A program made the position numbers and the translations under genes. The notes beneath the pieces were generated by a model, which searched no databases, had not been told where the DNA came from, and worked only from the letters and a program-made list of their open reading frames with translations. Positions 1 through 5,874 of a stretch of 7,767 bases of DNA are shown here, piece by piece (the first letter of the stretch is position 1; the number at the start of each line of letters is the position of its first letter). The stretch covers positions 1-7,767 of the forward strand of contig CAMLEX010000212.1 in the NCBI GenBank assembly GCA_946479055.1, read 5' to 3'. This DNA is from an uncultured Bacteroidota bacterium. Lineage in GTDB: Bacteria > Bacteroidota > Bacteroidia > Chitinophagales > Chitinophagaceae.

Positions 1-184
1 TAAGTTTTGTTTTTTTTCCTGTTTGATCGTTTAGGTCAAAAGCATGCTTCTGCAGCGTATCATCGCCTGTTGCAATGCCATATAATTTTTTTACTTCATC
101 ATCCTTTAAAAAATTCCTTATGATGATATAACCGTCCCTATGATAATCCGCGATATTAGCAGCTGTTAATTGAAAGTTTGTCAT
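1..184 (-). CDS. Phytanoyl-CoA dioxygenase (PhyH)-family protein, N-terminal fragment
   Basis: Hand translation from the ATG at 184-182 gives 61 open codons running off the left edge. The start reads MTNFQLTAANIADYHRDGY and continues IIIRNFLKDDEVKKLYGIA. An N-terminal 'F/Y-x-x-DGY-hhhR-x-FL-x-x-[DE]EV-x-x-L' block (here residues 14-34) is the usual opening of PhyH-family Fe(II)/2-oxoglutarate-dependent oxygenases. These are generally cytoplasmic, and no signal peptide is seen. The diagnostic HxD...H iron ligands would lie beyond the window, so activity cannot be judged. Bacterial members hydroxylate very varied small molecules, so the substrate is unknown. It lies 74 nt after the oxidoreductase gene on the same strand and could be co-transcribed with it. 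The leader is A/T-rich with no Shine-Dalgarno motif, as is normal in Bacteroidota. The family call rests on the N-terminal motif only. Confidence 0.75.
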   Translation of the reverse strand, partial: MTNFQLTAANIADYHRDGYIIIRNFLKDDEVKKLYGIATGDDTLQKHAFDLNDQTGKKTKL

Positions 185-258
185 AGCATAAAATTTAAAA
201 GTTTAAAAATTTAATGTTACCCAAAACCTATTCGCTACCTACTATTTTTCTAACTGTC

Positions 259-1428
259 TCATGCCATCGGCCACTTAAATTTACTTTTCAATTTTACTTT
301 CATACCTGTCGCTGATGATTTTTTTGCAGCTTCAATGATCTCTAATACATGCAAAGCATGTTCCACATTGATCCGTGGCTCAATTCCTTTTACCAGTGAT
401 TCGCCAATTTTGGTAGCTCCTTCCTGCCATTGATATCCTTCGCTGTCCTGCTGGTAAAGCTTTGCAGGCTCATCCCATGAATTATCAAGATACACTCCAT
501 TAGTTTCCCAGTCATAACCAATCAGGCGAAGGTTTCCCTGGTCGCCGTATACCTGTATGGAATGAAGCTGTTGCCCTTTTGCCTCATGCCCATGGGGATC
601 AAAAAAATTGAAGCCGCACATCACATGAGATATTACATTATTATCATGTTCTAATAGTATATGTGCATTATCTTCTGCTTCTACTTTTATCTTTCCTTTA
701 TCATCCACCGTTCTTTCAGGCTTCACGATAGACAACATCGCCATTATACTTTTTGCCGGGCCAAGCAAACCTGTCAAACTAGCCATATTATATACACCGA
801 GATCAGGCATGCTGCCACCACCTTTTTCATAAAAAAATGCCGCCCAGGTGGGACCGGTATGTCCGTATTGTCCATGAGCACTGGCAAGTTTTCCGAGCTT
901 ACCCTCCTGTATGCATTTACTCATAAAAACAAATTGCGGACTGTTCACAACTGCAGGCGCACCCCATATCCGGAGTTTTTTACTTTTGGCGCGGTCCAGC
1001 AATGCTTTTCCTTCCGCATAGGTATTGGCCATAGGTTTTTCACTCCACACATGTTTGCCAGCCATCAATGCTTGTTTATTCAGGGTGCCATGCATTTGCA
1101 TATCAGTCAGTGTCACCATCATATCAAATGGGACACCTGACAGCATTTTTTTAATATGAGGATAGGTGGCGGCATTCACATTATATTGTTTGTTTTGCGC
1201 AACAGCTCTTTCGTATTTGATATCACAAAGGCTTACAATTTCAATCAATGGTGAGGTTTGTAAATGTGGAATGTAACGATTACTTACACTGCCGCATCCA
1301 ATAATAGCTACACGCAGTTTTTTCTCAGGCTTTTCCATCGCAAACCCTTCTAAGGAAAAAAGTAATACTGCCGCACCTGCTGATGCAGTGTATTGGAGAA
1401 ACCTTTGACGGGAAATTGTATTACCCAT
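259..1428 (-). CDS. Gfo/Idh/MocA-family oxidoreductase with Tat-like leader
   Basis: This 389-residue protein is a probable NAD(P)-dependent sugar or cyclitol dehydrogenase. Residues 38-49 (LRVAIIGCGSVS) form the Rossmann glycine-rich loop. Asp69 (SLCD) at the end of the second strand suggests NAD(H) preference. The family signature EKP is at 130-132, its Lys being the residue normally near the catalytic site. The C-terminal alpha/beta domain has GGGSMPDLGVY at 203-213, with Tyr where many members have His, and ends with the typical NVEHALHVLEIIEAAKKSSATG stretch starting near 354. Residues 1-30 resemble a Tat leader: SRQRFLQ, then a hydrophobic run and an Ala-rich c-region. The expected twin arginine is Arg-Gln, so export is uncertain. 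Exported members of this family are common near Bacteroidota sugar loci. It follows the second hydrolase after 280 nt and precedes the PhyH-family gene by 74 nt. The substrate cannot be read from the sequence. Confidence 0.9.
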   Translation of the reverse strand: MGNTISRQRFLQYTASAGAAVLLFSLEGFAMEKPEKKLRVAIIGCGSVSNRYIPHLQTSPLIEIVSLCDIKYERAVAQNKQYNVNAATYPHIKKMLSGVPFDMMVTLTDMQMHGTLNKQALMAGKHVWSEKPMANTYAEGKALLDRAKSKKLRIWGAPAVVNSPQFVFMSKCIQEGKLGKLASAHGQYGHTGPTWAAFFYEKGGGSMPDLGVYNMASLTGLLGPAKSIMAMLSIVKPERTVDDKGKIKVEAEDNAHILLEHDNNVISHVMCGFNFFDPHGHEAKGQQLHSIQVYGDQGNLRLIGYDWETNGVYLDNSWDEPAKLYQQDSEGYQWQEGATKIGESLVKGIEPRINVEHALHVLEIIEAAKKSSATGMKVKLKSKFKWPMA

Positions 1429-1708
1429 AGTATATACTTTGTTTCTTTTTTACTATTAAGATCAACTCTACACTTGTTAGTTTTTTAAATAAGAACTTGT
1501 AAACCCTAACTTTTTTTTATCAGGTATATTCATGAATAATTTCCGAAGAAAACAGCTCTGCAATTTTCTATCCCTCTTATGATTGTATTGAGTTATAGTA
1601 ACCTTTTTCACTTTTCAACATCAGATTCTAAGTCGCAATAGATAAATCCGATAAAATACAGGAAACGTTCTTAGAGATTGTAACTCTGTATTTTTGAGGT
1701 TCGCCCGA
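1429..1708. other. 280-nt intergenic spacer, no gene recognised
   Basis: This is the longest non-coding stretch in the window, between the second GH144-like gene and the oxidoreductase gene. It is AT-rich. I see no convincing ORF, tRNA or textbook terminator. The minus strand contains no TTTG in this stretch, so the Bacteroidota -7 (TAnnTTTG) and -33 (TTTG) elements are absent. It does hold a 9-bp inverted repeat (1653-1694) just after the hydrolase stop and an 11-nt word (1471-1481) also found upstream of the lipoprotein hydrolase. The length fits a transcript boundary, but neither a promoter nor a terminator can be assigned firmly. Confidence 0.6.
1653..1694. repeat. Inverted repeat after the second GH144-like gene (possible weak terminator)
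   Basis: The plus strand has AAAATACAG at 1653-1661 and its exact complement CTGTATTTT at 1686-1694, a 9-bp stem with a 24-nt loop. It begins 15 nt past the hydrolase stop codon. In the minus-strand transcript the distal arm ends in UUUU, but no further U-tract follows and the stem has only three G-C pairs. It could slow or end transcription weakly, stabilise the mRNA 3' end, or be chance in AT-rich DNA. Confidence 0.3.
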
Positions 1709-3052
1709 TTACTTTATCCACGGACTTTCAAAACCTAATTTTTGTAATCCCTTTTTTATTTCCGGGCAGCTCATAAACAATTTCCATAATAAACCACTCC
1801 GGTAATTCTCTATCATCACAATAATTGGGCCCTGATCAATAGCTAAATGGCTTACAGCATACCAGTTTTTTGTTTCATTGAATGCATCTGTAAATCCATA
1901 TTCACTCCATATTTTATCTCCAAGATTATTATAGAAATATTTCAATGCCTGCATGGAATATTCAGGAGTATAAGCGATTGCTGATAGCGCAGCAGTAGGT
2001 GTAATGGTGCCGTTATCATTAGTAGGAGAATGTGCATCATATCCATGATAAGTGTCACTGGCCGTCAATCCCCAGCTATTTTCTCCATAACCCTTAAATT
2101 CTTTTGGATTGTCAATACAATAAGCACGGTTGATCAGTGTATGGTTTTTATTTTGTTCCCAATAATCCGCATAGCGATCTTTTAGCCCTCTTGGATCAAG
2201 GCCAAGAAATGAATACTGCGAAAAAAATAAAGGACCGCCATAATCAAAACCCAGAGGCAATTTTATGCCATAAAATTCTTTCCCGTTCCTGAAAAAATTA
2301 CTTTGAGCCCAACCACGATGATATACTGCACTGCTGACAGGATACCTTTCTCCCGATGCAGCCAGAACATACATAATAAGGCATTCATTAAATCCTCTTA
2401 CCGGAAAATTCATGGCCCAGCCATTATTGGGGCTCCAGTGCCAATACAAAACCTCTTCGTCTTTGGTAAACCAATTCCATTCTATATCATTCCACATCCA
2501 GCTGATGCGGTTGCGCAGTTCTCTTTCTACTCTGTCATCTCCCGTAAAATATTGCCGGGCACAAAGTAATCCCTGGAAGAGATAAGATGTTTCTACAAGA
2601 TCAGCACCATCATCTTTACGGCTGAATGGAATGGTTTGCCCTGTAGCTCCATTGAGCCAATGCGGAAATGCGCCGTGATAGGAATTTGCTTTCAATAAGA
2701 AGTTGACCATCTTCAGCAAAAACTTTGCAGCGGTATCTCGTGTGATCCATTTTCTTTCTGTAGCTACAATAACAGCCATGATACCAAAGCCAGTACCCCC
2801 CGTAGTCACAACTTCATTGCCATAATTGTAGGCTACATTACTTCTCTCTCTTGAAAGACCACTTACCGGATGAGCAAAATCCCAGAAGTACCGAAAAGTT
2901 TGTTTTTGTACCTGGTCGAGTAAAGCGGAATCAGAAAGATTCTTTGGCCGGTTAGCAGCATTGAACGATGCGGCTTTCTTTTCTCTAACCTGTGCAAAAG
3001 AAAAAGATGGAACGGCAACCGCAATAAAAATTAATAAGGCAAGTCTTTTCAT
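1709..3052 (-). CDS. GH144-like (glucoamylase-like, PF10091-type) glycoside hydrolase, secreted/periplasmic
   Basis: This 447-residue protein has a Sec signal peptide (MKRLALLIFIAVAVPSFSFA, predicted cut after Ala20) and no lipobox Cys, so it is probably soluble in the periplasm. Residues 40-447 form one (alpha/alpha)6-type catalytic domain. Family blocks are FRYFWDFAHPVSGLSRER (53-70), GGTGFGIMA (85-93), GAFPHWLNG (127-135), DDGADLVETSYL (147-158), LYWHWS (202-207), GFNECL (220-225), NHTLINRAYC (303-312), WGLTASD (327-333), and DQGPIIVMIENYRSGLLW (406-423). Conserved acids Asp151, Glu154 and Glu223 match the D..E + about 69 + E spacing I recall as catalytically important in the Chitinophaga pinensis endo-beta-1,2-glucanase that founded GH144. 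Databases often call such proteins 'glucoamylase family', which misleads about substrate. It starts 109 nt after the lipoprotein paralogue, to which it is about half identical by eye. Periplasmic trimming of imported oligosaccharides (endo or exo) is inference. Confidence 0.9.
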   Translation of the reverse strand: MKRLALLIFIAVAVPSFSFAQVREKKAASFNAANRPKNLSDSALLDQVQKQTFRYFWDFAHPVSGLSRERSNVAYNYGNEVVTTGGTGFGIMAVIVATERKWITRDTAAKFLLKMVNFLLKANSYHGAFPHWLNGATGQTIPFSRKDDGADLVETSYLFQGLLCARQYFTGDDRVERELRNRISWMWNDIEWNWFTKDEEVLYWHWSPNNGWAMNFPVRGFNECLIMYVLAASGERYPVSSAVYHRGWAQSNFFRNGKEFYGIKLPLGFDYGGPLFFSQYSFLGLDPRGLKDRYADYWEQNKNHTLINRAYCIDNPKEFKGYGENSWGLTASDTYHGYDAHSPTNDNGTITPTAALSAIAYTPEYSMQALKYFYNNLGDKIWSEYGFTDAFNETKNWYAVSHLAIDQGPIIVMIENYRSGLLWKLFMSCPEIKKGLQKLGFESPWIK

Positions 3053-3161
3053 TGATAAATGATCTTAATATTTAAAAAATCAATCTTCACGATTTGAGAC
3101 AATGATTCAAACAATAAAAGAATATCTCCTCAAAATCTATTTAAATCCTGCAATCGTGGTT

Positions 3162-4853
3162 CTATAAATAAGGCGCCGAAAACCCTAATGCCTGCATACC
3201 GGTTTTCACCTCCGGACAACTGGTAAATAGATCCCACAGTAAACCGCTGCGATAATTTTCTATCATCACAATGATCGGTCCCTGATCAATAGCCAGGAAA
3301 GAATCAGCAAACCAAACGTTATGTAACGAAAAAGCGTCTACAAAACCATACTCCTTCCAGATTTTATCACCCAACACATAATAATAAAATTTCAGTGCCT
3401 GCATGGATTCCGTGGGTGTATAGGGAAAAGAAGATAAAGCTGCTGTTGGTGCAATAAAACTTAAGTCGCTTGTTGGGGAACTGGCATGATAACCATTTTG
3501 AATATCGCTGGCTGTCAATCCCCAAACAGAATCGCTATAGCCAAAATATTTTTGAGGGTTGGTTTTACAATAACTGTAATTGATCAGTGTATGGTTTTTT
3601 GTTTGTGTTGCATAATTGGCATAAGCATCTGTTAATCCATTCGGATCAATGCCTAAAAAAGAATAATGTGAAAAAAACAAAGGGCCCCCAAGGTTTGGTC
3701 CCAACGGTAATTGATAACCATAAAAAATATTACCATTTTTCATGCTACCATTGGATGCCCATCCATTATCATAAACAATCTTAGGAACAGCATGAGTTGT
3801 TGAAGATGCTGCCAGTACATAAGTGATCAAACATTCATTCCAGCCTTTTACCTGCATATTCATTTCCCAGCCATTCGGATTGGTAGAACTCCAGTGCCAG
3901 TACAATGCATTTTCATTGTTTTTTCTGAACCAATCCCATTCTATCCTATTGACAATGGCATTAATATCATTCCGCAAATTTATTTCTGCAGCGCTTGCAT
4001 CATTAAAAAATTGTCTTGCTGTCAATAACCCCTGTACCAGGTAAGAAGTTTCGACAAGATCAGCACCATTATCATTGTTACTAAAAGGTATAACTTCTCC
4101 TGTGCTCCCATTTAGCCAGTGCGGATAAGCCCCATGAAATGTTTCTGCCTTATTCTTTAAAAAAGAAACCATGGCTTGTAATCTTGTTAATCCTTCTCCA
4201 CGAGTAATAAAAGTTCTGTGGATCGCCGTAACAATAGCCATAATGCCAAAGCCGGAACCTCCGGATGTATAAATATTAGCGTCCGTATTTCTTTCTCTTA
4301 TCATTCCACTGACAGGATGTGCAAGTTTCCAGAAATAGTTGAACGTTCTTCTTTGTACTGAATCGAATAGATCATTATCAGAAATGGCAGGGAACTTCCG
4401 GGATGAATCGATTCCCGTGGTGAGGTTAATGGTAACAGAATTAAGTAATATGCCTTTGGTTGAAGAAAGAAGTTTAGTAGTAGCCGCAACAGTGAATTGG
4501 GAAAACCCTGCCAGGCTATTAGTGGGTTGTATTTCCAATACAGTATTGTTATTTTCAAAATTGGTTGAATAAGCAACTGATCCACCATCTGCTTTTTTAA
4601 ACTGAATACCATCATTCACCAACGACGCTTGTACAGGTTGCGTAAAAGAAAAACGAATCAGCGGTCTATTGGTAAGCCCTTTATATTCTAAACCATTATA
4701 AATTCCATTGACTGTAAAAGAAAGAGTGAAATTGTTTTTTGCTACATCTTCCTGCGAGCTTTTTTTACAAGAACTAATCGCTAATAAGCAGACTAAAGGC
4801 AAGACCACTATTACCTTGTTGCAATTATCAAAACAAAGAAATATTGATTTCAT
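3162..4853 (-). CDS. Lipoprotein GH144-like glycoside hydrolase with N-terminal Ig-like (Big_5) domain
   Basis: This 563-residue protein has a lipoprotein signal peptide ending LLAISSC, with lipidated Cys29 followed by KKSSQED. Residues about 42-147 resemble a bacterial Ig-like Big_5 domain: IRFSFTQPV near 66, a TVLEIQPTNSLAGFSQFTV strand pattern at 104-122, and an ending SVTINLTTG. Residues 158-563 are the catalytic domain, with NYFWKLAHPVSGMIRER (172-188), GGSGFGIMA (198-206), NGADLVETSYL (262-272), LYWHWS (317-322), GWNECL (337-342), NHTLINYSYC (420-429), WGLTASD (444-450) and DQGPIIVMIENYRSGLLW (523-540). Putative catalytic acids are Asp265, Glu268 and Glu340. It is probably anchored in the outer membrane and faces outward, acting on polymeric glucan before import; anchoring is well supported by the lipobox, surface exposure is inferred. 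The leader is 100 nt and contains an intrinsic terminator, so expression may be set below that of the upstream binding and import genes. Beta-1,2-glucan is the best substrate guess. Confidence 0.9.
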   Translation of the reverse strand: MKSIFLCFDNCNKVIVVLPLVCLLAISSCKKSSQEDVAKNNFTLSFTVNGIYNGLEYKGLTNRPLIRFSFTQPVQASLVNDGIQFKKADGGSVAYSTNFENNNTVLEIQPTNSLAGFSQFTVAATTKLLSSTKGILLNSVTINLTTGIDSSRKFPAISDNDLFDSVQRRTFNYFWKLAHPVSGMIRERNTDANIYTSGGSGFGIMAIVTAIHRTFITRGEGLTRLQAMVSFLKNKAETFHGAYPHWLNGSTGEVIPFSNNDNGADLVETSYLVQGLLTARQFFNDASAAEINLRNDINAIVNRIEWDWFRKNNENALYWHWSSTNPNGWEMNMQVKGWNECLITYVLAASSTTHAVPKIVYDNGWASNGSMKNGNIFYGYQLPLGPNLGGPLFFSHYSFLGIDPNGLTDAYANYATQTKNHTLINYSYCKTNPQKYFGYSDSVWGLTASDIQNGYHASSPTSDLSFIAPTAALSSFPYTPTESMQALKFYYYVLGDKIWKEYGFVDAFSLHNVWFADSFLAIDQGPIIVMIENYRSGLLWDLFTSCPEVKTGMQALGFSAPYL

Positions 4854-4876
4854 TGGAAGTGATTAAAACTTATAGT

Positions 4877-4887
4877 CACTTGTTAGT
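4877..4887 (-). repeat. 11-nt word shared with the oxidoreductase leader
   Basis: On the minus strand ACTAACAAGTG occurs here, 24 nt upstream of the lipoprotein hydrolase start, and again at 1471-1481, 43 nt upstream of the oxidoreductase start. Around this copy the plus strand also has TAGTC at 4873-4877 and 4884-4888, 11 nt apart. It could be a shared regulatory or mRNA-leader element, or coincidence in AT-rich DNA. No known operator matches it. Confidence 0.25.
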
Positions 4888-4888
4888 C

Positions 4889-4926
4889 AAAAAAGCCTGA
4901 AAAGAGGAAACTTTTTCTTTTCAGGC
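4889..4926 (-). terminator. Intrinsic terminator between LamG lipoprotein and GH144-like genes
   Basis: Read on the minus strand, GCCTGAAAAGA (4926-4916) and TCTTTTCAGGC (4905-4895) are perfect complements, an 11-bp stem with a 10-nt loop that two G-U pairs could narrow. The stem is followed at once by six U (4894-4889). This is the classic rho-independent layout. It begins 27 nt past the LamG gene stop and ends 35 nt before the next start codon, inside an otherwise co-directional cluster. On the plus strand the stem is followed by a less regular T-rich stretch, and no plus-strand gene leads into it. Confidence 0.85.
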
Positions 4927-4953
4927 GTTTTGTTCTTTTATGTTCAAGAATTA

Positions 4954-5856
4954 CTATTGGCCAGCTAATCCTAAATTGTACAAAGCCCGGATATGTGCAG
5001 CTCCTAATATAGTGTTGTAAACCCGTATCTCATCCACTTTTCCTACCATGGGCACTGTCCATGTATCTGCGGATACTGATTTACCCGGAATGTTATTATA
5101 CCAACCGCCAATGATCACTTCGTTGGGAGTCTCAGCTTTGAAGGTATTTGTACCCCTGTTCTGATAATCGGTCGTACCTATCATAACGCCATCTGCCCAT
5201 ATCTGGATGTTGTTAGCAGAAAAATCATAGGTGGTAACTATATGTATCCATTTATCAGGGCCTGTTTTGGGAGATTTGAAACTGCTTAACCAAGGAGCAT
5301 TCAAGTTATCCTGGGTACCACCGTTAAGATCGGCGAAAATAGCTTTAATGATTACCTTATTCAGTTCGCTGGCGGGGTTTTGTCCGGTTTCGATCATAGA
5401 ATTTATGTTACCGAATAACTTGCCAGGTCGTGTGAGCTGGAATATCATCGTCGGAGTAGAACCATTATTTAATACGTTTACCCACTCACTTACCGTCCAG
5501 CTTTTCAATTTATCAGCGGTAAAGTTTGGGAATTGGGTCGCATAATAGACCCATCCATTAGTTAAATTCAATGCCTTTCCTCTTACACCGGCTACATACG
5601 AATCATTCAAGGAAGAAGTTGGCGCCATACCAGAAATTTTTTCATCCTTTGTATCATCAAAACTCCAGTACGCAACAAGATTTTGAGAGTATATCTGTTC
5701 GGAACTATCAAATCCATCTATTTTTCCGGCATATTGATCTGGCGAAACCGAAGGAAGATCGTTAGGATTTGTTTTGGAACAGGATAGTATTCCCAATGAT
5801 ATTATGACCAGGATTGCCAGATGACCTAGACAATTCCTATTTATTAGTGATTTCAT
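4954..5856 (-). CDS. LamG/concanavalin A-like lipoprotein, probable surface glycan-binding protein
   Basis: This 300-residue protein has a lipoprotein signal peptide with lipobox GILSC (lipidated Cys26). After a short linker it carries one LamG-type jelly-roll domain (Laminin_G_3 type), residues about 59-295. Recognisable strands are LVAYWSFDD (60-68), GVRGKALNLTN (90-100), WTVSEWVNV (120-128), KWIHIVTTYD (202-211), IQIWADGVMIG (218-228) and the closing VGKVDEIRVYNTILGAAHI (271-289). The fold occurs in carbohydrate-binding proteins and in some glucanases. No ExDxxE catalytic motif of GH16 is seen, so binding is more likely than hydrolysis. It begins 18 nt after the susD-like stop, so the two are almost certainly co-transcribed. 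It occupies the place of SusE/F-like or SGBP lipoproteins, which hold glycan near the SusC/D transporter. Ligand specificity is not visible; by context it is the glucan cut by the GH144-like enzymes. A terminator hairpin follows its stop codon. Confidence 0.85.
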   Translation of the reverse strand: MKSLINRNCLGHLAILVIISLGILSCSKTNPNDLPSVSPDQYAGKIDGFDSSEQIYSQNLVAYWSFDDTKDEKISGMAPTSSLNDSYVAGVRGKALNLTNGWVYYATQFPNFTADKLKSWTVSEWVNVLNNGSTPTMIFQLTRPGKLFGNINSMIETGQNPASELNKVIIKAIFADLNGGTQDNLNAPWLSSFKSPKTGPDKWIHIVTTYDFSANNIQIWADGVMIGTTDYQNRGTNTFKAETPNEVIIGGWYNNIPGKSVSADTWTVPMVGKVDEIRVYNTILGAAHIRALYNLGLAGQ

Positions 5857-5874
5857 ATTACCAGTTTTATTATG

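Noticed and set aside
185..258. AT-rich palindromic runs (AAATTTAAAAGTTTAAAAAT) upstream of the PhyH-family gene
   Set aside because: The sequence has low complexity and no G-C pairs to form a stable stem; it is an ordinary Bacteroidota leader.
661..1140. Plus-strand ORF of 159 codons
   Set aside because: It lies wholly inside the oxidoreductase gene on the other strand, its translation is Cys/His-rich without any family motif, and the minus-strand frame carries clear Rossmann and EKP motifs.
3088..3158. 7-bp inverted repeat CACGATT / AATCGTG in the gap between the two hydrolases
   Set aside because: The arms are 57 nt apart and short, with no immediate U-tract; chance in AT-rich DNA is the better explanation.
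3053..3161. Promoter-like TTTG and TATTGTTTG words on the minus strand between the hydrolases
   Set aside because: The -7-like word has one base too many compared with TAnnTTTG, and its spacing to the upstream TTTG is too short.
4301..4615. Minus-strand ORF of 104 codons
   Set aside because: It is an alternate frame of the lipoprotein hydrolase, whose real frame has the Ig-like domain and the start of the catalytic domain here.
1709..4853. Annotation of the hydrolases as true glucoamylases (GH15, starch)
   Set aside because: The conserved blocks belong to the glucoamylase-like/GH144 group, whose characterised members act on beta-1,2-glucan; the starch label comes from the domain name only.
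4869..4890. TTGACT and TATAAG on the minus strand upstream of the lipoprotein hydrolase, resembling a sigma-70 promoter
   Set aside because: The spacer is only 10 nt, TTGACT overlaps the terminator U-tract, and Bacteroidota use a different consensus (TTTG / TAnnTTTG), which is not matched.
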